From: JABAAE01 sp905480545
GTDB lineage: Bacteria > Planctomycetota > Planctomycetia > Pirellulales > Pirellulaceae
DNA: 64,000 bases
Assembly (NCBI GenBank): GCA_943788025.1
Contig: CALSOR010000002.1
Span: forward strand, 62,001 to 126,000
Direction: 5' to 3'
Part shown: piece after piece, positions 18,957 to 28,403 of the stretch
Layout: the number at the start of each line of letters is the position of its first letter
How positions within the stretch are numbered: the first letter of the stretch is position 1
Position numbers and translations under genes: made by a program
Notes under the pieces: generated by a model
Databases searched by the model: none
Told to the model about the DNA's origin: nothing
What the model saw: only the letters and a program-made list of their open reading frames with translations

Positions 18957-19234
18957 GTACTCCTCGTGTTGGAGCACAATCCAATTGTGCAAATCGAAAA
19001 AACGAACCTAAAGTCGGTAGATTCTCGGCCTCGATCGCGTTCGCATAATTTTTCGAAAATTTATGGCAGATTTGCTCAATCTGTATGGATAGGCTTCTAT
19101 AAGTTTTGTTGCTCCAACGATTCGAATCAATTAGATGCGATACTCGGTCCGTCGATCGTATGTAGAGGTAACTTGCAAACGAAATTCCGTAATCCAAAAG
19201 GGTTATCGGGCAAACGAATTCAGAGGGTGATTCA
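18957..19234. promoter_or_regulatory. Upstream region of the propeller/cytochrome/ankyrin gene
   Basis: About 280 bases between a terminator and the next start, with no gene. A promoter for the downstream genes must lie here; no specific box was identified. GAGG lies nine bases before the GTG start. Confidence 0.4.
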
Positions 19235-22200
19235 GTGAAAACAGTAGCTTTGATTTGTGCCTCAGTCGCCATGGCTTTCGCCACGTCTTTCGCAATGCTG
19301 ACCATCGAAAAGACTGACCCCAAAAAGCTTCGTTCAGAAAAGGACTTGGTCTTTGGTCAACTTGTGTCCGATTCGAAATCCGCTCCAGCATTGACATCCG
19401 AAACAAGAAGGTTGTCAAAGAAAAAAAACACAGCCGTTGGTCATCCTACGTTTGTGAGCCCACACGCTAGACCGATAGCGATTCAAAACAATCGAATTTT
19501 CGTCGTCAACACTCCCTCGGAAACGGTGGACGTGATTGATGCAAAGTCACAAAAAGTCATCCACCGTGTTCCAGTGGGCATCGATCCAGTTAGTATTGCC
19601 CTACGCCCTGATGGAAAGGAAGTGTGGGTTTCAAATCACATTTCTGATTCTGTAAGTGTGATTGATAATGATAAAAAAAGTCCAACGTACTTAAACGTCA
19701 TCGCGACCGTTCAGGAATTCGACGCAAACCGAGCCACATCGTTTGACGAACCGGTTGGGATTGCTTTTGCCAGCAACGAAAAAGCCTACGTCGCCCTTTC
19801 ATCGGAAAACCAGATTGCCGTGGTCGACGTCGCGGCCCGAAAGATTACGAATCGATTAAAAATCCCAGCCCAAGACCCACGCGCGATCGCCGTTCGCAAC
19901 GGGAAGCTTTATGTCATTCCGTTTGAATCGAACAACAAAACACAGCTGTCGGGGGGCAGCAGAAAAAACATCGACGGCGAACTTGTGACGTTCGATGCAT
20001 GGGAACACTCGATCACTCATAACAACGTTTTATCGCTCGGCCATGTTGTCGACATTGTGAAGCACCCAGACGTTCCGGATCGGGATTTGTTCGTCTTCGA
20101 CACCGAAACGGACAAACTGATTGAAACTGTCGATTCTCTGGGAACATTGTTGTATGGCTTAACCGTAGCGTCGGATGGCACCGTCTTCGTTGCTCAGACG
20201 GACGCCCGAAACGATGTGAATGGTCGGGCCGGAACCAAGAAACACAACATAAGCCAACTTGAAAATCGCGCGTTCCTAAATCAAATCACAAGAATCAATT
20301 TCGATGATGGGAACGATGGAACGTCAGAACGCATTGAATTGGAACCACTCCCGCCGCAACATCCCCAGCCGGAAAAAGCACTGGCAACCCCTTTTGCGAT
20401 TGAAATTAGTTCGGACGATTCAACACTGGTAGTCTCGGCAGCGGCCTCGGACAAGCTATTTACCGTCGATGCAAAGAGCGGTCGCGTTCTTGGTCGTATC
20501 GGTGTTGATTCAGTACCACGTGGAATTGCCTTGCAACATGAAAAGAGTGGTCAACTCGCATCGGCTTGGGTTTTGAACGCTGTTTCAAATACCGTCAGTC
20601 ATGTTGACTTGACGGATCGGGATACGCCAAAAGTTCTTTCCACTGTCACTTTGGAAGACCCAACGAACACGGTGCTTAAACGCGGGCGCATCGCATTTGA
20701 AACGGCTGACGCTTCATCCACCAGGACGTTCTCGTGTGCAAGTTGTCATCCGGACGGACACACCGATCAACTGCTTTGGGTCTTAAAAACGCCTGTTGTT
20801 TCCGGCGGAGATCAAATCATGCCTCGCTCGACCATGCCGGTTCGCGGGCTTCGTGATACCGAACCCTATCACTGGGACGGAATCCCGGGTGATCCGTACG
20901 GCGGGAACAATAGCGCCAAGGTTCACGGCAATACTCCTCCAAACTCAGTTGCGGGCGATCCGCACAGCAGTGCGCTGCATTTGATCGATGGTGGGCTTGC
21001 ATCAACAATGGCGTTTGAAGGTGAGCCACTGAGGAATGATGAGAAAAAGGTGGGGCGATTGACTTCTGAACAACGCGATGACATGGCGTCGTTCCTGTTG
21101 AGTATTCCATTCCCTCCGGCGCAACGCCGGCCCTACACCGATGAGTTGACGCAGCGTGCTCGTGATGGATTCGAACTGTTTCATATCCTCGGTGATAACG
21201 ATCCATCAAAGCGGCGCCCCAACGTCTGCGGAGATTGCCATCGTCTACCCTTTTTGGTCAGCACCAATACGCCTGGCACCGGGATGGACGCCCCCACATG
21301 GAGAGGAGCGTATGATCGCTACCTGATTTTACCTCAAGGGCGTTTGAATATCATGGAATTTGATTTTTATGCGAGAATCGCCAACGAAGGAATTCCCGAA
21401 AAGAAAATGTGGCAATTCTCATGGGGAAATCGCCAGCGGTTCAATCCAATTTGGGACATGGTCCTTGAGGGCAGCACGGGTTTCTCTGGCGCATTGGGTC
21501 GACAAGTTACACTCAGCAAGTCGACGGCTAAAGACGAATTCACCATCGATCTAATGAATGCACTTGAGCGTTCGGCCAGCGAAGGCGCGGTCGTGCTCGA
21601 GGCAAACGGCAGACTGCTTAAAAATGAAGTTTCCAACTCCGTCGAACTGCAATGGATCGACGGAAAGTACATCAGCAAAACCGATGGCGTTCAAGGTCTG
21701 AGTTCACAAGAGATCATTTTGCTCGCTGCGGGTGGAAGTTTTGTAGGAACATTGACCGCCCGTCATGGCAGCGATGCAGACATGATCAAATCCCCCCAAC
21801 CCGCGATTTGGACGTTGGGACCGATCGAGAAACAGAGTGGACACCAAAAATTTCCGATTCTGTATCCCGGTACACAAACCATGAAGATTAGTGGTCGTCA
21901 CATTCGTTCAGATGCAAAATTGATCGTCGATGGCCATCGTGCCAACGGGTCCGTAACGATTGAAAACAATGACAAGGTGAATATTCAATTGACTTCGCTG
22001 CCTGAGCCAGGCCTTCACCTGTTACAAGTCCAGAATCCAGAAGGGAAATTCAGCAACGAATTTATCTTTAATGTTGTTGAGTCACTCGACGCTGTCAAAG
22101 AGTTGCTCGCGCAACGGTCCGGCAACGATCGCGACATTCGTGATGCGATTGCCCAGGCGATTACACGAGGTGACATTGATGAGTTGCGACAGGTTCTAAA

Positions 22201-22636
22201 AGGGCAACCGCGGGGTGTCGTTAATCAACGACACCGGGATTCCGGATCGACACCATTAAGCCTTGCAGCGATGCGTGGCCAATTAGAGATAATTAAAATC
22301 CTGATTCGCCGAGGCGCGCGTGTCAACGCGACCAACCGTGATGGAAACACCGCGTTACACACTGCAGCGTTTTTCTGTCGCGAAGACATTGTAAAACTAT
22401 TGCTTGCAAAGGGTGCTTCAACAACGACGAAAAGCACTCGTGGCGAGACACCCATCGATGTTGTATCTGGAAAATGGAGCAACGAGTTGGTTGGATTTTA
22501 CAAATTGCTCGACGATTCAATCGATCTTGGACTGGATTTGGAGAAGATTCGAACTGATCGACCCAATATAGCCAAGGTTTTGCAGAAGCAAGCTTCCGAA
22601 AAAGAATCTCGCGAAAAAGACCGAGGCAGACAATAA
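19235..22636 (+). CDS. Exported beta-propeller / diheme cytochrome c / ankyrin protein
   Basis: A 1133-residue protein with an N-terminal signal peptide (MKTVALICASVAMAFATSFA). Residues about 60-480 form a YVTN-type beta-propeller (VDVIDAKSQKVIHRVPVG, VWVSNHISDSVSVID). A cytochrome c region follows with two heme-attachment motifs, CASCH (501-505) and CGDCH (665-669), resembling MauG/YncE-like diheme proteins. After a beta-rich segment (about 880-950) it ends in an ankyrin module (about 990-1120) closed by a helical tail SIDLGLDLEKIRTDRPNI. The same ankyrin-plus-tail module occurs twice in the anti-sigma-like protein of this block. Start GTG 19235 has GAGG nine bases upstream. A periplasmic electron-transfer or sensing role is likely; the substrate is unknown. 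Confidence 0.82.
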   Translation: MKTVALICASVAMAFATSFAMLTIEKTDPKKLRSEKDLVFGQLVSDSKSAPALTSETRRLSKKKNTAVGHPTFVSPHARPIAIQNNRIFVVNTPSETVDVIDAKSQKVIHRVPVGIDPVSIALRPDGKEVWVSNHISDSVSVIDNDKKSPTYLNVIATVQEFDANRATSFDEPVGIAFASNEKAYVALSSENQIAVVDVAARKITNRLKIPAQDPRAIAVRNGKLYVIPFESNNKTQLSGGSRKNIDGELVTFDAWEHSITHNNVLSLGHVVDIVKHPDVPDRDLFVFDTETDKLIETVDSLGTLLYGLTVASDGTVFVAQTDARNDVNGRAGTKKHNISQLENRAFLNQITRINFDDGNDGTSERIELEPLPPQHPQPEKALATPFAIEISSDDSTLVVSAAASDKLFTVDAKSGRVLGRIGVDSVPRGIALQHEKSGQLASAWVLNAVSNTVSHVDLTDRDTPKVLSTVTLEDPTNTVLKRGRIAFETADASSTRTFSCASCHPDGHTDQLLWVLKTPVVSGGDQIMPRSTMPVRGLRDTEPYHWDGIPGDPYGGNNSAKVHGNTPPNSVAGDPHSSALHLIDGGLASTMAFEGEPLRNDEKKVGRLTSEQRDDMASFLLSIPFPPAQRRPYTDELTQRARDGFELFHILGDNDPSKRRPNVCGDCHRLPFLVSTNTPGTGMDAPTWRGAYDRYLILPQGRLNIMEFDFYARIANEGIPEKKMWQFSWGNRQRFNPIWDMVLEGSTGFSGALGRQVTLSKSTAKDEFTIDLMNALERSASEGAVVLEANGRLLKNEVSNSVELQWIDGKYISKTDGVQGLSSQEIILLAAGGSFVGTLTARHGSDADMIKSPQPAIWTLGPIEKQSGHQKFPILYPGTQTMKISGRHIRSDAKLIVDGHRANGSVTIENNDKVNIQLTSLPEPGLHLLQVQNPEGKFSNEFIFNVVESLDAVKELLAQRSGNDRDIRDAIAQAITRGDIDELRQVLKGQPRGVVNQRHRDSGSTPLSLAAMRGQLEIIKILIRRGARVNATNRDGNTALHTAAFFCREDIVKLLLAKGASTTTKSTRGETPIDVVSGKWSNELVGFYKLLDDSIDLGLDLEKIRTDRPNIAKVLQKQASEKESREKDRGRQ

Positions 22637-22854
22637 TGAATTTGGTATGGGGCCTGTCGATGATAATCATCGGCTTATTTTTTTTGATTTGCAGCACCGT
22701 CAAAAGCGAATTCATCGTTTACCGGCTGATGGTCGCCCGATCCAAACTTTTATGGCGTGAGGAGAACAGAGTTCACCGCTTTTATCAATTCACTGGGCTA
22801 ATCATTATGACTCTGGGCGCACTCTGGGCACTTGGAATCATCTGGAGCCCTTAA
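22636..22854 (+). CDS. Small two-helix membrane protein
   Basis: A 72-residue protein with two hydrophobic helices (about residues 4-20 and 50-69) joined by a basic, Arg-rich loop (MVARSKLLWREENRVHR). Its ATG overlaps the stop of the cytochrome/ankyrin gene (TAATG), so translation is probably coupled. No family was recognised. Position suggests it anchors or assists one of the redox or sigma-factor proteins around it. Confidence 0.7.
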   Translation: MNLVWGLSMIIIGLFFLICSTVKSEFIVYRLMVARSKLLWREENRVHRFYQFTGLIIMTLGALWALGIIWSP

Positions 22855-22926
22855 GCCCATACCTCACGGGTGAAAAGCAGTCTAAATTTCAGCAGGTCTT
22901 GACGGCGTCGCCGGATAGTAGCATGT

Positions 22927-23469
22927 ATGGAAAATCAAGAACCAAAATTTGAACTAAGTGAGTCCGACTTTTTAACGTTATTGGTCAAGCATGAACCGGC
23001 GTTTCGAGGTTATGCGCGAAGTTTCGTTCCTGATTGGGACTTGGTCGACGAGGCATTGCAAGAGACCAGTGTTACGATGTGGCAAAAACGTGATCAACTC
23101 CAAAACGTCGATGGCTTTGCACCATGGGGGAAAGTGATTCTTCGATTCAAGTGCTTGCGTCAGCTGGAAAAGCTTCGATCGCGTCGACCACTATTGAGTG
23201 ACCAAATGCTCGAGACTCTTGCTGAGCGTAGCGAACGCCGCAACGCTGAAGACTCCACTAGTCGCGAGCGAGCGTTGCATGTGTGCTTAAACCGATTTTC
23301 GTCAGAGCACCGCGAATTACTAATTGCGCCGCATCGCTCGGACAATTCGGTGGTCGAAATCGCTAAATGTCAAAACCGGTCGCCAAATTCACTGTACAAG
23401 TTGCTGGGGCGACTTCGAGAACGACTGGCAAACTGTATTCGGGCCAGAATCGCATCGGAGGCCACGTGA
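22927..23469 (+). CDS. ECF-type sigma factor
   Basis: A 180-residue sigma-70-like protein. The region 2 helix is recognisable as LLVKHEPAFRGYARSFVPDWDLVDEALQE and TMWQKRDQL, and region 4 as LNRFSSEHRELLIAPHRSDNSVVEIAKCQNRSPNSLYKLLGRLRERL, with its helix-turn-helix. It matches the planctomycete/Verrucomicrobia sigma-70 subfamily of about 170-180 residues. Its stop overlaps the start of the next gene by one base (TGATG), which is the classical arrangement of an ECF sigma factor and its anti-sigma factor. The target promoters are not known; autoregulation of the block is typical of ECF systems. Confidence 0.9.
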   Translation: MENQEPKFELSESDFLTLLVKHEPAFRGYARSFVPDWDLVDEALQETSVTMWQKRDQLQNVDGFAPWGKVILRFKCLRQLEKLRSRRPLLSDQMLETLAERSERRNAEDSTSRERALHVCLNRFSSEHRELLIAPHRSDNSVVEIAKCQNRSPNSLYKLLGRLRERLANCIRARIASEAT

Positions 23470-24806
23470 TGAAAAAATCGACCGAACTAATCCAACGATA
23501 CTTCCTGGGAATCGCATCCGAAGAAGACGTGAGGGAACTGGAAAGTGGACTCAAAGTTGATGCGGATCTTCAAGACGAATATTTGTTTCACGCGGAAACC
23601 GACTCTCATCTGCGGCAAGAGTCGCAACGATTTTTAAATACAGAAAGAGCCGAGGAATCCAAACAGAAGGCTGATGAGTCCATTGTTGTCACGCCAAGTC
23701 GGTCGTCGAATGTGTGGAAATGGATGTCCGGCATTTCAACGGTTTTGGCGATCACTCTCTTGATCTTGTTGGTTTCAAACTTTCCACCGCCAAGAGAAGC
23801 AATGGCTTCATTGGGTGAATTGGCAGTAAGCGTTTCATGGTCGGAGCAAAACATTTGGTCCGCGACGGGTCGCGGTGATTTATTTGGCATTCGTCGTGAA
23901 CTGAAACGGAATGTGCCGGTTGACGCGAGGTCAGATGATGAGCTGACGCCGCTACATGTGTCGGCAATTTTCAATCAAAAGGAAGCAACCGAAATCCTTA
24001 TTGCCGGGGGGGCCAAACTTTTTCTTGTAGATGCTAAAGGTAACACCGCCTTGCACATGGCGGCATTTTTAGGACATACAGACATCGTCAGACTCTTGTT
24101 GTCCGCAGGAGCAAAACCAAATGTTCGCAACAACTTGGGCTTTAGCGCTGCCGATCTTGTGTCGGTCGCCTGGAACGCCCGACTGGAAGATTACTACCAT
24201 AAGGTGGAACGCACACTGAATTTAACGTTGGATCTAAACCGAATCCGATCCGAAAGACCAGGAATATTGAATCTATTGTCAATGCCCAGACCTGGAGCAA
24301 GCAAAACGCCTCCATCAATCAGCATTTGGCAAGCGGCTATCACGGGAAACATTCTAGCCGTAAAGCAGCACATCGTTGCTGGAACCGACGTGAATTCAGA
24401 AGAAGATCTTACTGGAAACACGCCACTCACTTTATCGGCGATCTTCGGACATTCGGAAGTCGCAAAATTATTAGTTGAGGCCGGGGCGGATATAGAACAC
24501 CTCAACAAGTCAGGTGATACCGCGATTCATTTAGCCTGTTTTTTTTGCCAACCCGATATCGTGAAATTGCTGGTACGATTCGGCGCAGATCCGAACAAGA
24601 GGAATAAATATAACGCCACCTGTATAGATCGCGTATCGAGTGAATTGAACATGGAAATGAAAGCGGTCTACCGACATGTCTACGACTCGCTAAATCTTCA
24701 ACTCGATTTCCAGAACATCCGCGCGGCACGACATCAGATCGCCATCTTCCTAAAAGAACACATCGCAGAGAATCGTGTTCTACCAAAAGAAATACCGGCA
24801 AAATAA
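23469..24806 (+). CDS. Putative anti-sigma factor with extracytoplasmic ankyrin modules
   Basis: A 445-residue protein. The N-terminal 65 residues (MKKSTELIQRYFLGIASEED) look like the cytosolic sigma-binding region of planctomycete FecR/anti-sigma proteins. One membrane helix lies at about residues 85-105, and the rest would be periplasmic. That part has two ankyrin modules (about 150-275 and 305-430), each with two or three repeats (TPLHVSAIF, GNTALHMAAFLGHTDIV; TPLTLSAIFGHSEVA, GDTAIHLACFF) and a helical tail (TLNLTLDLNRIRSERPGI; SLNLQLDFQNIRAARHQI). The start at 23469 overlaps the sigma gene stop; an upstream in-frame ATG inside the sigma gene is unlikely. The ankyrin part may sense a partner, possibly the ankyrin cytochrome upstream. 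Confidence 0.8.
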   Translation: MKKSTELIQRYFLGIASEEDVRELESGLKVDADLQDEYLFHAETDSHLRQESQRFLNTERAEESKQKADESIVVTPSRSSNVWKWMSGISTVLAITLLILLVSNFPPPREAMASLGELAVSVSWSEQNIWSATGRGDLFGIRRELKRNVPVDARSDDELTPLHVSAIFNQKEATEILIAGGAKLFLVDAKGNTALHMAAFLGHTDIVRLLLSAGAKPNVRNNLGFSAADLVSVAWNARLEDYYHKVERTLNLTLDLNRIRSERPGILNLLSMPRPGASKTPPSISIWQAAITGNILAVKQHIVAGTDVNSEEDLTGNTPLTLSAIFGHSEVAKLLVEAGADIEHLNKSGDTAIHLACFFCQPDIVKLLVRFGADPNKRNKYNATCIDRVSSELNMEMKAVYRHVYDSLNLQLDFQNIRAARHQIAIFLKEHIAENRVLPKEIPAK

Positions 24807-24982
24807 GTAGCATCAGATCATTCATTACACATTGCCAATACGGCAAAATCCAAGTCAATTCAAATGAAACTGCCCCTTGAGCCATCTGTTGGTGTATTTT
24901 GATTTTTTGGAGCCCTCCGATTCTCAACGAAATTAAAATTCATTAGTCAGTTATTTTTAAGGATTTTAACAATCAGTCGATC

Positions 24983-26764
24983 ATGACTTTGGAACGCGAT
25001 ACACAAACCAATCAACCGCCAGCAACGCCCCCCCCTTCATTGCCTGAAGTCCAGAGCCCCGGCGAATTCCGGCAATCCGCGTCGTGGTGGACCCGAGGAA
25101 CCATAGCGTTTGGATCCATTGGCCTATTGATTCTGCTTGCTTTCTTGTTACAGCAGTCGTTTGGTGACGCCACGATTGACAATGGCATGACCCACAAGAT
25201 TTCCCGCGGCGATCTTGCAGTGACCATAGTCGAACAGGGCACTCTTGAGAGCTCAAACAATACCGAGGTCAAAAGTAAAGTCCGAGGATTCAACACCGTA
25301 ACATGGGTTGTTGAGGTTGGAACCATTGTAAAAAAAGGGGACGAGTTAGTTCGGCTCGATACAAAAGCGATTGAAGAAAATGTCAGTTTAAACAAAACGA
25401 ACGTGCACACTGCTCGAGCCACTTTAGAACGAACGAAAGCCAATGTTGCAAAAGCTAAAATCGCTCTAGATGCCTATGAGCCGAATCATGATGCAGAAAT
25501 GTTTCCAACCCAGATAAGGCCTCTGCTCATTCAATTCTGCGTTAATTGTCATTCGCAAAAAACACAAGAAGGCGAGCTTGATTTAGAGCGATTCACGTCG
25601 ATGGTTGACATATGGAACAACATTGAGCCATGGCGGGCGATGATTTCAAAACTGGAAAAAGGCGAAATGCCCCCGAAGGACCAACCGGAACCCACAGCTG
25701 CAGACCGGAAGTTACTGGTTGACTGGGCAAAACGTTTAGTTGCCGCTGAAGCGAGTCAAAAAGGGACAAATTCTGAGGGTAATGCTACAGGGCGATTCAA
25801 TGCACAGCAGCAGACAATACAACAAGCCATTGAAATTGCGGAACTGCGACTTAAGCGAAGCAAAGAAATCCTCGATCGTTCGACGAAGCTTTTTTTAAAG
25901 GGCTTTTTAAGCAAACTGGAATGGGAAGCGGACGAATTTCTGGTGAAGCAAAACGCGTTGGAGCTAAGTGTAAAGAAAACAGAATTGGCGGTCCTTGAAA
26001 AATACACAAAAGGAATGGAACTGGCTACTTTGCGTGGAGAAGTCACCGCAACGAAATCGAAACTGCAGGCCGATGATTCAGGCCTAAAAATGGATGAGGG
26101 CCGTTTAAAGCGTGTCAGTCAGGAGCTAGAAGACTGCGTGATCTACGCACCACGCGATGGACTTGTGATTTACCCCTCCGCAGCTGAATGGAAAGCCACG
26201 CCCGACATCACCGAGGGCGCGACTGTCCGTATGGATCAAGTTCTTTTGCTGATGCCGGATCTCGACAAGATGCAAGTCAAAGTTGGCGTTCATGAATCCA
26301 TCATCGATCGACTTGACGCAGGCTGCAAGGCGAAAGTCACTTTGACCGACCGAGTCATCGAAGCGAAAGTATCTTCAGTTGCCAATGTAACCAAACCGGC
26401 CGGCTGGTGGACTGGCAACGTCGTCAAGTATGACACAATCATTGAGCTTCCAGCCACCGAAGGTCTGAAGCCGGGAATGAGCGCTGAAGTCGAAATCGTG
26501 TTGGCAGAGCACCAAAACGTTCTGACTATTCCAGTCGCAGCAGTAATTGAAACCGAGAAGGGAACCTTCTGTTGGATTGCAACGCCGGAAGGTCCCAAGC
26601 GTAGAACCATAAAGCTTGGAGACAGCAACGATGTTTTTATTGTTGTCAAAGATGGATTAATAGAAGGCGATGAAGTCATCATGAACCCACTGGCCCATAT
26701 CGACGAAGCCCAGGATGAAGTCCAAAGTTCGCTTGATGACGAATCCTACACCTCCAAACCATAA
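24983..26764 (+). CDS. HlyD-type adaptor with an inserted cytochrome c domain
   Basis: A 593-residue membrane-fusion protein with an N-terminal helix (about 37-58) and the two barrel halves (VTIVEQGTLES and CVIYAPRDGLVIYPSAAEWK). In the middle of the coiled-coil hairpin, at about residues 170-255, sits a domain that is not part of HlyD. It has the heme-binding motif CVNCH (186-190), then QEGELDLERFTS and KGEMPPKDQPEPTAADRKLL. These match the planctomycete cytochrome c domain (PSCyt1, Pfam PF07635) as known to me. The hairpin resumes after it (about 265-400). The next gene is a paralogue without the insertion. Such an adaptor could pass electrons or sense redox state in an efflux complex. Confidence 0.85.
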   Translation: MTLERDTQTNQPPATPPPSLPEVQSPGEFRQSASWWTRGTIAFGSIGLLILLAFLLQQSFGDATIDNGMTHKISRGDLAVTIVEQGTLESSNNTEVKSKVRGFNTVTWVVEVGTIVKKGDELVRLDTKAIEENVSLNKTNVHTARATLERTKANVAKAKIALDAYEPNHDAEMFPTQIRPLLIQFCVNCHSQKTQEGELDLERFTSMVDIWNNIEPWRAMISKLEKGEMPPKDQPEPTAADRKLLVDWAKRLVAAEASQKGTNSEGNATGRFNAQQQTIQQAIEIAELRLKRSKEILDRSTKLFLKGFLSKLEWEADEFLVKQNALELSVKKTELAVLEKYTKGMELATLRGEVTATKSKLQADDSGLKMDEGRLKRVSQELEDCVIYAPRDGLVIYPSAAEWKATPDITEGATVRMDQVLLLMPDLDKMQVKVGVHESIIDRLDAGCKAKVTLTDRVIEAKVSSVANVTKPAGWWTGNVVKYDTIIELPATEGLKPGMSAEVEIVLAEHQNVLTIPVAAVIETEKGTFCWIATPEGPKRRTIKLGDSNDVFIVVKDGLIEGDEVIMNPLAHIDEAQDEVQSSLDDESYTSKP

Positions 26765-26837
26765 CCCAACACGATCACTCAACGTTTTTATTTCACTCAG
26801 TTCAATATTTATCAACTCATTACAGTGAGACGTATTC

Positions 26838-28367
26838 GTGGCAACTAGCGTGCTTCCAAATCATGGTAATTCCAGCGGGCGATCGCCACAGGAACCCACC
26901 AACCCGCTGCCAAGTTCGCGTATGAAGATGGCAACCGGACGGCGGTTCATGTGGATGATCATTGGGATCGGCTCTCTCGCATTGATCGTGGCAGTTATCT
27001 ATATGGTCCCAAAAGATTCGGCCCGTGCCGGAATTGAAAAAGCGATTACGCACAAGATCAAACGAGGAAATGTCATTATTTCCGTAATCGAACAGGGCAC
27101 GCTGGAAAGCTCTGAAAACACGGAAGTCAAATGTCGTGTACGCGGTCAAAATACAATTATTTATGTGGTCGAGGGGGGGACGAAAGTAAAAAAAGGCGAC
27201 GTGCTCATTCGCCTCGATACCTTTGCAATCGAAGAAGCCATTGACGAGCGAACGAAATTTGCGCACCTGACACGCTCATCCGCCGAACGACTGAAAGGTA
27301 ATCTGGAAAGTGCGAAACTTGCGATTAATGAATATCTTGAAGGGCGATACAAAACCCAATTGATGACTCTCGAAAAGGAGCTTTCAGTGACCAAATCAAA
27401 TTTGCGTTCAGCGGATGACTGGATTCGATTTTCGGCCCTGAAAAAAGAGAAGGGTTTTGTGGGAGGAATGGAAATGGAACAGCGTGCGATCACGAGACTT
27501 CGAGCCAACCATGCTGTGATTGCAAAGCAAACTGAAATTGATGTGCTCAAAAATTTCACAAAAGCAGAACAACTTGAAACGCTGAAAGGCAACCTTAAGG
27601 CCGCCCAAGCAAGCTTCGATGCCGAGTCGGAACGCGCAAAAGCTGATGCATCCAGACGTGATCGCGCTCTCGAAGAATATGAGTTTTGCATCATCAAGGC
27701 ACCCCGCGATGGATTGGTGATTTATCCGTCTGCAGCACAATGGAAAGACGCTCCAGATATTGAGGAAGGAGCGACAGTCCACAAAGACCAAGTCCTCTTG
27801 CTGATGCCAGACTTGAATCAAATGCAAGTTAAAGTTGGGATACATGAGTCGATCGTCGACAAAGTTGGTCCCGGGCTTGCCGCGATTGTGACGCTTCCCA
27901 ACGAAACGCTTGATGCGGAAGTCTCATCCGTAGCAGCAGTGACTCGGCCCGCAGGTTGGTGGACGGGAAACGTTGTGAAGTACGATACGATTATCGAATT
28001 GAAGGATGGCAAAGGGTTAAAGCCAGGTATGAGCGCTGAGGTGGAAGTCATTCTTGCAAAGCATGAAAACGTGATCAAAATCCCGGTTTCGGCTGTCGTA
28101 GAAACGGAGAAGGGTACCTTTTGTTGGGTAAAAACAGCCTCCGGAGTCAAACGTCGATTGTTGCAACTTGGTGACACCAATGATGTATTCATTGTGGTGA
28201 AGGGTGGTGTTGCCGAAGGGGATGAGGTGATACTCAATCCGCTGGCACATATCGATGAAGCTCAACAAGAAGTTTTACAACCGAGCGGCAGTGCGAATGG
28301 AGAATCAGAATCGACCGCTGAAAAAGAAAAGCAAGGTGAAAAATCGACGGGAAAGGCTGCAAAGTAA
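26838..28367 (+). CDS. HlyD-type periplasmic adaptor protein
   Basis: A 509-residue membrane-fusion protein, a close paralogue of the preceding gene but without the heme insertion. It has a membrane helix (about 35-55), the barrel half VISVIEQGTLESSENTEV, an uninterrupted coiled-coil hairpin (about 130-280), the second half CIIKAPRDGLVIYPSAAQWK and the domain IHESIVDKV..WWTGNVVKYDTIIEL, very like its neighbour. It most likely partners the permease encoded 36 bases downstream, and perhaps also forms a mixed complex with its heme-bearing paralogue. The GTG at 26838 was used as start; ATG 26922 (MKMATGRRF) is an alternative. Confidence 0.85.
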   Translation: MATSVLPNHGNSSGRSPQEPTNPLPSSRMKMATGRRFMWMIIGIGSLALIVAVIYMVPKDSARAGIEKAITHKIKRGNVIISVIEQGTLESSENTEVKCRVRGQNTIIYVVEGGTKVKKGDVLIRLDTFAIEEAIDERTKFAHLTRSSAERLKGNLESAKLAINEYLEGRYKTQLMTLEKELSVTKSNLRSADDWIRFSALKKEKGFVGGMEMEQRAITRLRANHAVIAKQTEIDVLKNFTKAEQLETLKGNLKAAQASFDAESERAKADASRRDRALEEYEFCIIKAPRDGLVIYPSAAQWKDAPDIEEGATVHKDQVLLLMPDLNQMQVKVGIHESIVDKVGPGLAAIVTLPNETLDAEVSSVAAVTRPAGWWTGNVVKYDTIIELKDGKGLKPGMSAEVEVILAKHENVIKIPVSAVVETEKGTFCWVKTASGVKRRLLQLGDTNDVFIVVKGGVAEGDEVILNPLAHIDEAQQEVLQPSGSANGESESTAEKEKQGEKSTGKAAK

Positions 28368-28403
28368 AAGAATACAATCGGATTGATTCTTCTAAAACGA
28401 AAC

